Source: Symbiodinium natans (Eukaryota; Sar; Dinophyceae; Suessiales; Symbiodiniaceae). Taken from it: a DNA stretch of 64,000 nt. Positions 43,024 through 53,800 of this stretch are shown here, piece after piece (the stretch's first letter is position 1; every line of letters starts with the position of its first letter). The position numbers and the translations under genes were made by a program. The notes below the pieces were generated by a model. The model did no database searches. It had not been told where the DNA came from and worked only from the letters and a program-made list of their open reading frames with translations. The DNA lies in assembly GCA_905221605.1 (NCBI GenBank), contig CAJNDS010002168.1:1-64000 (forward strand). The letters run 5' to 3'.

Positions 43024-45583
43024 CAGTTTTACACACATACATACATACATATATACATCTTCTACACAATTCGCAGAAGGACAATTTGAACTTAGAACGG
43101 GTGTCGAGAGTCGAGAGGTCCGAAAAGAAGGCCAACCACGCAAAACACGGGCCAAAAACCTAAACCCGAATAACCCTAAACCCTAAACCCTAAACCAAAT
43201 AACCCGTTTGAACCTGGAAGCTGCTTCATGCCAGGCCCAAATAACCCCTAAACCCTAAACCCTAAACCCTAAACCCCGAAACCCACGCGCCTGCTGGGCA
43301 GCCAGCCTGCATCATATGGGAGGAAGGTTCAGGGGCTCAATGGGGGTCTCACATGCGGTTTAGGTTTCGGGTTTCGGGTTTCGGGTTTCGGGTTTCGGGT
43401 TTCGGGTTTCGGGTTTCGGGTTTCGGGTTTAGGGTTTAGGGTTTAGGTTTTTTTTGGGGGGGGGGGGGGGGGGGCATTTGGGAAGGTTTACGGACGCGAG
43501 GGCCTGAGGGCTTTAGAGTTCTTAGGGCTTTACGGCTTCGGGGGCACTGGGGGTTGCGTTCTTCGGGCCTTTGGGGTGTCGGGGCTTTGGGGGATCTCTG
43601 GCTTTATGTTGCAAGGCTCTTGGTCTAGGGTTGTCGTGTTTGGGGCTTGGGGTCAGCTATACGATCGGTTTGGGACGAGGTAAAGCCATTTAGGGTCTAG
43701 GGTCTAGGGTTTAGGGTCTAGGGTTTAGGGTCTCAACCTGGGTGAGTTGCCTATGCCCAAACCCTGCAGCTTGTGAAGCTCAGAAAGCAGCACAAGATTT
43801 CGAATGCAATTGTTGAACTGCACCCCCTCAACGCGCCTACAAGCCCAAGCGATAAACATTCTCCGACTGCATCGAGGTTCCCCCTTAATTCTCCTAACAG
43901 TCCTTCATATGTATTACAGTACCCCCTGTTACAATACCGATTAAGGACTGATAGCATAAGGGGGAACATCCTAAACCCTAAACCCTAAACCCTAAACCCC
44001 AGCATCTTCTGACGAGGCGCTGCTGGTAGTATAGCTGGACAGCCAGCTGCTGCTGCTGCTGCGCTGCCGCTGCCATCCTCATGAGCTATAGGAAGGCAGC
44101 TGCAGCTGCTGTTAAGAGATCCTAAGCCCTAAGCCCTAAGCCTGTTTAGGGTTTAGGGTTTAGGGTTTAGGGTTTAGGGTTTAGGGTTTAGGGTTTAGGG
44201 TTTAGGGTTTAGGGTTTAGGGTTTAGGGTTTAGGGTTTAGGGTTTAGGGCACGCCCTACAAAATTTTGACTTTTGGTTTAGGGATCAAGGTATTTATCTT
44301 AGGGGGAATTTCACCAGTATGGGCCCGCAACAAGGGGACCCCTTCTACACCCTTTTTTCTTCCCTTGCAAAGAGGGTGAGGAATATTAAGGGACCATGAA
44401 TCTACCCCAAAGCCTTTAAAACCTTGACTTTGGGTTAAGGATCAAGGTATTTGCCGGTTTACGGTGTGCAACCCTAAGCCATAAACCCCATAGACCCATA
44501 GACCAAAGCCCAAACCCACAAAACCAAAAAAAACCCAAATACACCAAACCCTAAACCCACACAACCCCAGACCGTAAACTGACAAAACCCCTAAAACCAA
44601 ACCCGAAACCTCATAAACCCCAAAGAACCCAAACCCTAGACCCCAAACCCTCAACCCTAAACCACAAACCCCAAACCCACAATCCCCAAAAACCCACAAA
44701 CCCCAAACCCACAAACCCACAAACCCCCCAAAACCCTCAACCCCACAAACCCCAAACCCACAAACCCCCCAAAACCCTGAACCCCCAAAACCCCAAACCC
44801 ACAAACCCCCCAAGACCCCACACCCTAAACCCCAAACCCCAAAACCCAAACCCTAAACCCCAAACCCTACACCCTAAGCCCTAAACCCCAAACCCTAAAC
44901 CCCAACCCCAAACCCCAAACCCGCTAGATAAGTGCCCCCCTTCAGGATCCAAGGCGCTGTGCAGCGGCAATCTGTGTGGTGGGGTCGGTGGGCGCCACAC
45001 CGTAGCCTCCATAGCCACCTCAAAAGTTTAGGGTTTGGGGGTTTTTGGGGGTTTAGGGTTTAGTGTTTGGGGGGTTCAGGGTTGGGGTTTTGCGGTTTAG
45101 GCGGTTGAGGGTTTGGGGCTTTGGGGTTTAGGGTGTGTGGCTTCGGGTATTAGGGTTTGGGGTTTACGGCTTGGGGTTTGGCGTCAGGGTTTAGTGTTTG
45201 TGGGTTGGGGTTTGGGCTTGGGGTTAGGGCTTGGGGCTTAGAACTTAGGGATTCCACGGGTTTACCTAAACTCTAGACCCTGCACCCACCAGAAACAGTA
45301 AGAGAAGCCTGCCTCACCGACATGAAGTCTAGGACCCAGGGGGCCGGGATGCTTCAGGCCTCTTGGATCTTCAAACATGCTGGCCCAGGGCTTAGGGCTT
45401 AGGGCTTAGGGCTTAGGGTTTAGGGTTTAGGGTTTAGGGTTTAGGGTTTAGGGTTTAGGGGAAGCCTGAAACCTATACACCCCTGAACCCTAAAGCCCTG
45501 AACCGGAACTGCCACATGGCAGTAGCTCTTTGAGGGCTTGGCTTCCTTTGTTCTTGGCCATGATCTTTGCCTCGACATCGGCT
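39961..45583 (-). CDS. Ala/Gln/Pro-rich low-complexity protein, multi-exon
   Basis: The 3' end is firm. Exon about 40949-40876 reads GEDALAAAAAADPSLAAAL, and the last exon 40376-39961 reads a Pro/Ala-rich tail with PPPPTPPPMQPPPPPVP and ends GYAKWPPAPPVRHGPY-stop. The two join through a 499-bp GT-AG intron (40377-40875) whose ends both carry GCAGGT. Further minus exons of similar make-up lie upstream: about 45583-45514 (KIMAKNKGSQALKELLP), 45388-45310 (FEDPRGLKHPGPLGPRLHV), 45022-44950 (GGYGGYGVAPTDPTTQIAAA), 44085-44008 (AAAAQQQQQLAVQLYYQQR), 42608-42513 (APEVAAQQLAAAQLAAAG), 42405-42330, 41785-41717, about 41550-41480 (FTEEAIKWGYYDIDQHK) and 41250-41185. That these form one gene is inference. 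Such Q/A/P tails are seen in RNA-binding and cytoskeletal proteins; no catalytic domain is visible. The start is not found. Confidence 0.6.
40780..40872. repeat. Tandem repeat of about 40 bp in an intron
   Basis: Three units of AAGGGATTCTATAGGGCCCTC...TATACACCCTTTAATT type. They lie inside intron 40377-40875 of the Ala/Gln/Pro-rich gene, next to the GT donor. Confidence 0.7.
42960..43050. repeat. TATA/AAATA/CATA microsatellite
   Basis: Runs of AAATA, (TA)n and CATACATA in succession. Intronic or intergenic within the Ala/Gln/Pro-rich gene region. Confidence 0.9.
43366..43432 (+). repeat. Variant heptamer array (TTTCGGG)n
   Basis: About nine perfect TTTCGGG units, a homogenised one-base variant of TTTAGGG, followed at 43454-43473 by a poly-G run. 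Confidence 0.92.
43873..43971. mobile_element. MITE family A, copy 4
   Basis: Left GTTCCCCCTTAATTCTCCTA then ACAGTCCTTC, right TTAAGGACTGATAGCATAAG then GGGGAACATCC. Flanks carry CATC/GATG-like bases. Confidence 0.75.
44147..44248 (+). repeat. Interstitial telomere-type array (TTTAGGG)n
   Basis: About 14 units next to the MRMAAAAQQQQQ exon of the Ala/Gln/Pro-rich gene. Confidence 0.95.
44500..44930. repeat. Degenerate CCCAAACCCACAAA-type low-complexity tract
   Basis: C/A-rich units CCCCAAAC, CCCACAAAC and CCCTAAAC mixed. The long Gly/Phe/Val frame on the minus strand is a product of this repeat and not a gene. Confidence 0.8.
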
Positions 45584-45810
45584 GCTTAGGGTTTAGGGTT
45601 TAGGGTTTAGGGTTTGGGGTTTAGGGTTTAGGGTTTAGGGTTTAGGGTTTCGGGTTTGGGGTTTGGAGTTTGGGGTTTGGGGTCTGGGGTTTAGGGTTTA
45701 GGGTTTCGGGTTTCGGGTTTCGGGTTTAGGGTTTGGGGTTTAGGGTTTAGGGCTTTAGGGTTTTGGGCTCTTGGGTTTTTAGGGTTTTGGGGATATTTTG
45801 GTTTTTGGGT

Positions 45811-46158
45811 TTAGGGTTTGAGGGCCTGTCGCCGCGCAGCGGCAGCAAGTACCATGTGGACATGGCGCCCTTTCGACACACCCAGGGGTGTTGGGGAGCG
45901 GCATGTCACGAAGGCACATGTTTCCCATGCAGCCCAACAATTTTCACTGGTGCCAGGTTTGAAGCACCTGGGTTTTTCCCTTCCGCTTTGAGCTTTCCCA
46001 AGCCACCACCCAAGCCATTGCCTTTTTGGGTTGAGGGTTGCCGCCCTCAAGGACGGAAGCCGCGAAGGGGTGGGGCTACCCCGGAAAGTTTCAGGGTGCC
46101 GGTCCAGGATTCCTAGATCTTCAGGCCGGGTGGGAATGTAGGGTAGCAAGCCCTCCAC
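45811..46158 (-). CDS. Candidate exon(s), unknown protein
   Basis: Minus frame of up to 115 codons with two more coding-like parts (LLPYIPTRPEDLGILDRHP near 46090-46150, and FKPGTSENCWAAWETCAF near 45890-45970) joined by a heptamer-derived Asn/Pro stretch. Plus frames overlap. It may be 5' sequence of the Ala/Gln/Pro-rich gene, or 3' flank of the Cys-rich gene. Confidence 0.3.
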   Translation of the reverse strand: MEGLLPYIPTRPEDLGILDRHPETFRGSPTPSRLPSLRAATLNPKRQWLGWWLGKAQSGREKPRCFKPGTSENCWAAWETCAFVTCRSPTPLGVSKGRHVHMVLAAAARRQALKP

Positions 46159-46554
46159 CCGAATTTCATCCCCAGGCCCTTAAACCCGAAATTGTAGGAC
46201 ACTGGAAACCAGAAGCCCTAAACCCTCAAACCTACAGCCTTATGAACAGCATGCAAGAATCAGATGCCTGAAGGTTTCGAAGGCGTGGGAAATGTCTATA
46301 TATGTATATGTATATATATATATACATATGTATATGTATTTATTTATACTTGCTTCTTTATACATATATACATATATAGTGATGTGTGCATTTAGATGGC
46401 ACCGCGTCGCTGGTTTCGTTCGGTAGGGGGTTCAAGATTCAGGTTTCTAGGGCTTTACAGGGTTTACAAAGCTCAAGATCTCTCCTCGTCTTCGTGCCCT
46501 CAGGGCAGGGCCATTTGAAACGCGAGTGAAACGGGTGGAGCAGCGGTAGTGATG
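46159..46554. other. Intergenic 3' flank with TATA microsatellite
   Basis: Contains (TATATG)n / (TA)n at 46292-46380 and otherwise unique DNA with no clear frame. It is the downstream flank of the Cys-rich gene. No poly-A signal could be chosen with confidence. Confidence 0.5.
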
Positions 46555-47572
46555 TCACAGAACGAATGAAGCAGCTAAACCCCCAAGACATAAGCTCAAC
46601 TTGCCTGAAGAGAGTGAGGGCTCACTTGAAACCGGCAGGTATGGTGGTCCGCCGTTGCAGCACGCTCCAGCTTCGTCGCCGCGCATGTCGCAGCCAAAGT
46701 TGTCGTCGCCGTTGCCGCCATCGTAGCAGTACGGGACGGAGTGGTCGCAGTTGGTGGCTTCGCATCGCTCGTCTGTCCAACCCGGCCCGCAGTAGTAGCC
46801 GTTTGAGTGGCAAGAGCAGTCGCACGACCACGGCTCCCCTGACTGGGTGCAGCATGCTCCAGCTTCGTCGCCACTCATGTCGCAGCCAAAGTTGTCGCCG
46901 CCGTTGCCGCCGTCGTAGCAGTAGGGGATGGAGTGGTCGCAATTGGTGGCATCGCATCGAGGGTCTGTGGCGCCTGGCCCGCAGTAGTACCCATTCCAGT
47001 GGCAAGAGCAGTCGCATGTAGTTGTGGGGCTAGTTGTGGTTGTTGTGCTGAACCATGCATTTGGTGGTTCGCCGTTGCAGCAAGCACCAGCTTCGTCGCC
47101 GCTCATATCACAGCCAAAGTTGTCGTCGCCGTTGCCCCCATCGTAGCAGTAGGGGATGGAGTGGTCGCAAGCGGTGGAATCGCATCGACCGTCTGTCCAA
47201 CCTGGCCCGCAGTAGTAGCCATTCCTTGGTAGCCCGGTACCCATATATTAAGAAGGGTGCCCTGTTTTGGGTTGGTTTCTTTATAAAGGAACCTTGAACC
47301 AATAAAAGGGAGAAGGGTACCACTGGGCTACCAAGGTTCGAGTGGCAAGAGCAGTCGCACGACCACGGAGCCTCCTTAGTATAAGGGCACTCCTTTTGGG
47401 GTTGGCTACTTTGAGGGTTTAGGGTTTAGGGTTTAGGGTTTATCTTGAACCCAAAAAAGGGTAAAAGGGTACTTCTGGGCTATCAAGCCTCCGTGGTAGT
47501 GGTCGGTATTGGGTCTCCATCGCCCCAGGCCTCCATGACGAGCACAAAAACTGTCGCGGCACGGCCCGCCAT
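46555..47572 (-). CDS. Secreted-type Cys-rich triple-repeat protein, three exons, 261 aa
   Basis: Exons 47572-47492, 47374-47340 and 47224-46555 join in one frame. The N-terminus (MAGRAATVFVLVMEAWG) is a weak signal peptide, followed by a Thr-rich linker. Then come three modules of about 65 residues, each reading CDCSCHxNGYYCGPGxTDxR, then CDHSIPYCYDGGNGDDNFGC, then DMSGDEAGACC, with conserved spacing of about 12 Cys. A TTTTTSPTTT linker separates modules 1 and 2. The C-terminus (SSGKLSLCLGGLAASFVL) looks like a GPI-anchor signal: small residues then a hydrophobic end. I know no named family; the role is probably extracellular or cell-surface. Both introns are insertions with TSDs (47375-47491 and 47225-47339), and both fall in module 1, where modules 2 and 3 show the uninterrupted sequence. 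A further upstream exon may exist at 47665-47740. Confidence 0.85.
47225..47339 (-). mobile_element. Introner, 115 bp, GA-AG, near-perfect TIRs, in the Cys-rich gene
   Basis: Coding-strand ends CCTTGGTAGCCCAGTGGTAC and GGTACCGGGCTACCAAGG are inverted repeats. GAA (or AA plus the terminal G) is duplicated. Cutting from GAACCTTGG to CTACCAAG restores CHS-NGYYCGPG, exactly as in the two sister modules. The interior has GGTTCCTTTATAAAG. Confidence 0.9.
47375..47491 (-). mobile_element. Introner, 117 bp, GA-AG or GC-AG, in the Cys-rich gene
   Basis: Coding-strand start GAGGCTTGATAGCCCAGAAG and end CTTATACTAAG, with GGAGGCT present at both boundaries (7-bp duplication). The left TIR matches the neighbouring introner; the right end has diverged. 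It contains four CCCTAAA units. Excision restores TTTTEAPWSCDCSCHS. Confidence 0.85.
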
Positions 47573-47654
47573 CCTTCCTAAACCCTAAACCCTGAACCCT
47601 AGACCCTAAACCCTAAACCCTAGACCCTAAACCCCAAACCCTAAACTCTAAACC

Positions 47655-48553
47655 CTAAACCCTAAAGCCTTCCGGATCGCTTTCGAAAGCAATCCCCAGC
47701 AGTCTCGAGAGGCAGAGAGCAACTCGCAGGTTCACCCGTCGGCTTAGGGTTTAGGGTTTAGGGTTTAGGGTTTAGGGTTTAGGGTTTAGGGTTTAGGGTT
47801 TTGGGTTTAGGGGTTGGGGTTTGGGGTTTAGGGTTTAGGGTTCAGGGTTTAGGATGTGGGGTTTAGGGTTTAGGGCGTATCAGTGGTGGCATGAGTAACC
47901 ATGTTGCAATAAACAAAAAGAACAACAGTGCAAGACATCAGACAAAAGTAACAAAAACTTCCAGCCTAGCCATTCTCAGAACGTCAGTGACAACTGGCAG
48001 AACAGGGTTTAGGGTTTAGGGTTTAGGGTTTCGGGTTTTGGGTCTAGGGTCTAGGAATGGGCTGAGGACTCCTTGGTCTAGCAGGTTAGGCTGCTAAGCC
48101 AGCTCTTAGGTAACCCCGAAACCCTAGACTCCTAGACCCAAAAGAGGAACTTAGGAAAAAAGAAAAGGGTAATTACCTTTTTCTTTGGGTTTAGAGGGGC
48201 GTATAAGGGAACCTAAACCCTCAAAAAAGGGGGGAATGGGGGTCCTCCTCTGGGTCCCTAAACCCTAAACCCTAAACCCTAAACCCTGAACCCTAAACCC
48301 TAAACCCTAAAACCCCACACCCTAAACCCTAAACCCCAAGAACGCGCCGGACTCCTAGGCCCCGGGCCCAAATCTCCTCCGGCGTCCCCTGCATGTCCTT
48401 CGTGGAGAGGCCGGCGGCGTTGGCGACATCTGGGCGCGTCTTGGGGGTTGAGGGTTTAGGGTGTAGGGTTTAGGGTTTCGGGTTTAGGGTATCATGAGTA
48501 TGGGCCGGAGTCCGTGGAAGCATCAATGCATGAGATCTCAAACTGGCGCATCA
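47655..48553 (-). CDS. Candidate exons upstream of the Cys-rich gene
   Basis: Minus islands: 47665-47740 (NLRVALCLSRLLGIAFESD, ending CCGGAAGG), 48345-48444 (DVANAAGLSTKDMQGTPEEI, then WARGLGV) and 48494-48553 (LMRQFEISCIDASTDSGPYS then TGA). The first could be a 5' exon of the Cys-rich gene: GGAAGG recurs at 47573-47578 next to TTTAG, giving a possible TSD-bounded intron. The other two probably belong to a separate gene. No family is recognised. Confidence 0.4.
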
Positions 48554-49038
48554 ACTAATTACTGTTTTTGGTGAGTGCGTATAAGGTTCCCATGTAATAT
48601 TGGTGAGTGTGTACATTGGGTGTCCTTGAAGGGGGTACAAGAAATATGTACAGTACATCATATTCTAAAGCCGCCTTTGAAGCGTAAACCGTAAACCGTA
48701 AACCCAACACCCAAAACCCAAAACCCCAAACCTTGAGCCCATGGACCATGAAAGCTTTAGGGTTAAGTTCGGGCCGGCTGCGGCCGAGCTCCGCAAGGCA
48801 CACAAGGCCCTGGCTAAGCTAAGTAGAATACAGGCTGGGGGCGAGAACGCGGCTTTAGGGTTTAGGGTTAAGGGTTTGCAGACCACTGGTCTGAAGAGTT
48901 AAACCATCTGTTGCCACAAGAGAAGCGCCACCCAAACCCTAAACCCTCTGTGGCGAGGAGATGTTGCGCACAGCTCGGGCCTTCTACAGACGCAACACTC
49001 CAGAGCCTAAACCCCCCCCTATACTCTAGAGGGGCCTT

Positions 49039-49132
49039 AAAAATTAGAATCGGGTTGTGGGGGAGTTATTATCGTATATTTATAAAGGGACCACAAGGGA
49101 ACACGAGTAGTACTTATTCCGCCCCTATATTG
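49039..49132. mobile_element. MITE family B, copy 3
   Basis: Left AAAATTAGAATCGGGTTGTG, right AGTACTTATTCCGCCCCTAT. It is followed directly by a family F-like element (49137-49240). Confidence 0.55.
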
Positions 49133-49136
49133 CTGT

Positions 49137-49240
49137 TTCCCAAAATGGGGGGCTACCCCGTGTATAGCCTGAACAGAATAGAATCCCCTTAAGAACCCCC
49201 AAAAAGGGTACCCCTATTTCCGGAAACCCCTATACTAAGC
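49137..49240. mobile_element. Short TIR element, family F copy 2
   Basis: CCCAAAATGGGGGGCTACCC at the left, CCTATTTCCGGAAACCCC at the right. Partner of 21228-21345. Confidence 0.45.
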
Positions 49241-50829
49241 CCTGACGACCTTCGCCCACGTCGGAGTCAAGCTTGTGTCGAAAGAACAGACATTCTCCTT
49301 TGATTTCTCCCCCGTGAATTTCGCTAATGATGAGTCCTGTTCCTCCCAGCAGAGGCTTGCCAGGAGGCTTCAACAAGGGTTTCAAGAAAGGACTTCCAGA
49401 GGGGAAGAGAAAAGAGAGAGGAAAGCCTTTCAATCCTTTCTATGACTACGATGAACTGGTGGTTGCTTTGTTGATTGGGGCGCGTCTTGGCTTAGTGTGT
49501 GCCTTTTGTTCTTTGGCAATTCGGGCCTGACTGTGTGGCTATTTGCTTAGGTGCTTCCGGGCTTAATGCGTGGTCGTTTTTGCTATTGGTGCGTCTGGGC
49601 TTGAAAGAATCAGAGAAACCCCAAAATACTATAGGGTTATCGCAAATATGTCTATGCAATCCTGTTTTGGGCGGATTCCTTTCTGCTATCCAAGAATACC
49701 CTCTACCCTACACCCTAAATACCCAGTCCCCTAAACTGTCTGCTCGGCTCGCAAACCATCTGTGCCTAAAACCCTGCAAGGTTTCCAGGGCATAGAGGGT
49801 TCAGGGTTTAGAGGGCTTATGCAGAGGTTGCAGGGCGGCGAGCTTAGAGAGCTTGCGAGATTGCTGGGTTCTCTGAAGCTTTTGTTGTGTTCAGAGTTGC
49901 ATTGAAGGAATGGCAGCCTGGGGTTTTGGGACGCAAGGGTTTAGGGTCTTTAGAGGGCTCTAGGTTCTTTGTTGGGGAGTTACTAAACTCTGGAGAAGCT
50001 CTCTCTGAGCCCTCCAAACAGTCTAAACCCTCGAAGCCCCAAACCCTAAACCCCAAACCCTAACCCTGAACCCCAAACCCTAAACCCTACGAAGGACGAG
50101 CCACTTCCGGCTGAGCCGTTGATGCGCACCATGAGGGCTGCGGATGGGTTCCTGGCATTTTTAGGGAGGGTTTAGGTTTGAGGCGCTGTGTTTAGGGTTT
50201 AGGGTTTAGGGTTTAGGGTTTGGGGTTTGGGGTTTGGGGTTTGGGGTTTAGGGTTTAGGGTTTAGGGTTTGAGGCTTAGGGTTTAGGGTTTAGGGCTGAG
50301 GGGGTAAGATTTAGGGTTAGGATTTCGGGCTTAAGCCTTAAGGAACGCGAACCCTCGTCCCCCAAATACAGCCTCGACCTTGGGGGGGGGGGGGGGGGGC
50401 GGGCTGAAGGAGATTTAGGGGCTTAAAGCCCCTAACCAGCCCAAACAAAGAATCGGGTTGAGGGTCGAGGGTCCAAACCCTCAACCCCTAAGGCCATACC
50501 ATACCCCTAACACCCTCCAAGGCCCTTGCCCAGCCCCTCAGCAAGCGCGCCCGGAGTCCTTCAAACTCGACACGGCGGCCGCTTCAATTCAGGGCCACTA
50601 CCCTAAACCCTAAACCAGGGCTAAAGGATGAGGGCCTTTGGGTTTTCCATGTATCTGCGGGCCTTCAGGCTCACAAGCTGAAGGGGTTCAGAGGTTAAGT
50701 TAGGGTTTTGAGCTTAGGGGGGCTTTAGGGTTTGGGGCTTAGGGTTTAGGGTTTGGGGTTTGGGGTTTAGGGTTTAGGGCCTAGGGTCTTGGGTTTGGGG
50801 GTTTGGGCTTTGGGGGTGTAAGCTTGGGG

Positions 50830-53800
50830 TCATTGTGTGGAATCTCCTGCCTCAGGGCAGGTTGCTGGGCGTGTGTAGCGTGATGGAGGTCGGACACGAA
50901 CTTCGCCCTTTCAGCCTTTAAGGCCTGTTCCGTGCCAACCCTAAACCCGAAACCCTAAACCCTAAACCCTAAGCCCTAAACCCTGAGGCTTCAGCCTTAA
51001 CCCTCAACCCTTTAGGTCGTGATCCGTGCCAAAGTCGCTTGCAGTCGGCCAGGCTTCCACGCTCCATGGCCTGACGATGAAGTTTAGGCCTTAGGGCTTA
51101 GGGTTTTAGGGTTTTAGGGTTTTAGGGTTTTATGGTTTTAGGGTTTTAGGGTTTTAGGGTTTTAGGGTTTTAGGGTTTTAGGGTTTCAGGGTTTCAGGGT
51201 TTTAGGGTTTTAGGGTTTTTGGTTAGGGCGGGATTATGAAGGACTGTTAGTACAAAGGGGACCATCCCAAGGTGTAGGGTCTAAGGCTACTTGGGGCTTC
51301 GAGTTCAGAGTTCCAATCTGCGGCCACGAGACAACTCAAGCTCCAAACAAAATACACGACTAAAGGTGGGGGTTTAGGGTTTAGGGTTTAGAGTTTAGGG
51401 TTTAGGGTTTAGGGTTTAGGGTTTAGGGTTTAGGGTTTAGGGTTTAGGGTTTAGGGGGGTTACTTTCTGGGAAACTCTAGCGATCCTATTCGCCAGTATA
51501 ACCCGGCATTCTAGCCACTTAAGCCTCACTTCTCACACCACCACCCCGACTCCTCAGCCCCAAGCTAAGCCCTGAAAACCCGAAAGCCTGGGAACCCCGA
51601 AGCCCCAAATCCTCCGCAACCAGTCACTACCCTAAACCCAACAGCCACCCTGAACCCCTACTCCCCAGCTGCAGCCCCAGACCCGAAACTTGGGATGTTC
51701 CCCCCTGATACGAACAGTCCTCACTGGGGATTATAATAGGGGTTACTATAATCCCGATTAAGGACTGTCAGTATAAGGGGGAACATCCCAACCCGAAACC
51801 CCAAATCGCTTTTTAGGGTTTAGGGTTTAGGGTTAGGGTTTAGGGTTTAGGGTTTAAGGTTTAGGGTTTAGGGTTTAGGGTTTAGGGTTTAGGGTTTAGG
51901 GTTTAGGGTTTAGGGTTTGGGGTCCCCAAATCCCCCACAAAATCAGCTCCTGGAGCTGCACGTCCGGCGCCGCATTGCGCAGGGCCGCGGCGGCGCGTTC
52001 CTCAAGGCAGGCGCCAGTGATCCAGACCCGAAGACACCAAGAACCCAAACTCAGGGTTTAGGATTTAAAGTTTAGGGTTTAGGGTTTAGGGTTTAGGGTT
52101 TCGGGTTTAGGGTTTCGGGTGTAGGGTTTAGGATTTAGGGTTTAGGGCTTAGGGCCCTGATATCTGTGCCAAGGCGCATCAACTGGGTTCTCGGCCAGAA
52201 ACCTGGGGCGCAGCAACTTGGCACAGGGCAGGGCATCTGCCCGCGCTGTCATGGGGACATGCGCATTTATGGGGAAATGCGTGTGTTACTCGATAAAGCA
52301 CGTTTTCGCAGGTTTCCGCTAGGGGGATTTTCGACATGAAACTTCGAAGTTCTGTGTTGAAGGTTCGGGGAGTACAGGGTGGGGCCCCCTAGCTATAAGT
52401 AGAGTTATAAGGGCCCTAAATTGGGTTATAAGGACCCTAAGTTAGGTTATAAGTCCCTTAACTACAGTTTGTATAGTAAGGGGGCCCCACCCTGTATGGG
52501 CCAGGTTGGGGAGCATGAGCAAGCACAGCCGAGGAGAGGATGGTCTAGTTTAGGGTTTAGGGTTTAGGGTTTAGGGTTTAGGGTTTAGGGTTTAGGGTTT
52601 AGGGTTTAGGGTTTAGGGTTTAGGGTTTAGGGTTTAGGGTTTAGGGTTTAGGGTTTAGGGTAGTTTACTCGAGAAAAACCTGAGGATTTTTCAGCTTTCC
52701 ACGTCAGGAGTGGTTGTTTCATTTGTGTGAACATGTCTCCTTTCCTACATTTCGAATGGTGGCCCTTAAATTTTCTTTTTGAGGGTTTCAACGGGGTTCG
52801 GGCAGAAGTCGAGGCAGAGTAGAGGCACGGCAGTTTTTCGTTTAGGGTTTAGCCAATAATACTCCTCAATAATAATACCCTAAACCCCAAACCCTAAACC
52901 CCAAACCCCAAACCCGTAAACCTCCTCTTAATTGGCCCCCAAGAGACTTCTCCACCGCGGCCATGGCCGGCGATGCCATCGCCATCGCCAGAGGGTCGAG
53001 GTTTGGTGGTGGTTTTCGGGTTGGGGCGTTCCCCCTTTTTCTAATTACTAGCAATTAGTAGGGATTATAGCACTCCCCTATTATAATCCTACTCGGGGCA
53101 CCACTGCTTGGGTGGGGGGGAGGGGAAGGTTCTAGGGATCCTGGTCTGCTTCACAAAGGGGGGGGCTGTGGATTGTGGGGGTGTGGGTTGTTGACGACGC
53201 TTGAGGGTCCAGTGGTGAAGCTGCAGGGACGGGAGATGTTAGAAGGCTGCTCGCCCAGCGTTTTAAAGGAAGTTTGAAGGTGTCTTGCAATTCTGGAGCT
53301 CGCTACTCGTGTTCCTGGGGTGGCTGTGGTGCGATACAAATCAACTGAGTTTGAGTTTGAATCCAACACAGGCTACATCTCTCACGACTTGGCCTTCTGT
53401 TCGCCGCTAGAAGGAGCCTGCCTGCACTGCCAGAAAACCGTGCCCCTCATGGTTTTCCGTTGCATCTGCTGCTTGCTGGAACCAGTGAGCCAAGAGAAGA
53501 TAAGCCTGCCAAAAACACCCTAAACCCGAAACCCTAAACCCTAAACCCTAAGCCCTGATCCTACATAGTTTAAGTTGCGCCATAAGGTAGGCTCCCATAC
53601 TAGCAAGGATCTGTTAGTAAGGGGCTCTCTTCCCAATGGTCCATCTGTTTCAACATAGATCGTGCCTTCAGGGTTTAGGGTTTCGGGGTTAGGGCGCCCC
53701 TGAACAGGATCCCCAAAAAAGCCCTAATGTTTGGAAACCTCCGAAAGGGACTTCCCAGATATCTAGAGAGCCAATGCCCCTTCATCAAGGAATACTCTTT

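Larger units (their letters stand above)
48560..50825 (-). other. Repeat-rich stretch with weak exon-like islands
   Basis: Islands lie near 48770-48860 and 48945-49010 (both strands open), 49245-49440 (minus LLGGTGLIISEIHGGEIKGE) and 50095-50155 (minus NPSAALMVRINGSAGSGSSF). 49480-49720 is T-rich unique DNA without a convincing frame. 50384-50399 is a poly-G run. TTTAGGG blocks fill 50190-50300 and 50740-50780. Confidence 0.3.

Noticed and set aside
44442-44849. 135-codon Gly/Phe/Val-rich minus frame
   Set aside because: Derived from degenerate CCCAAACCC/CCCACAAAC repeat.
46566-47232. Several other frames over the Cys-rich gene
   Set aside because: Shadows of the three modules; only the chosen frame keeps the Cys pattern and splices cleanly.
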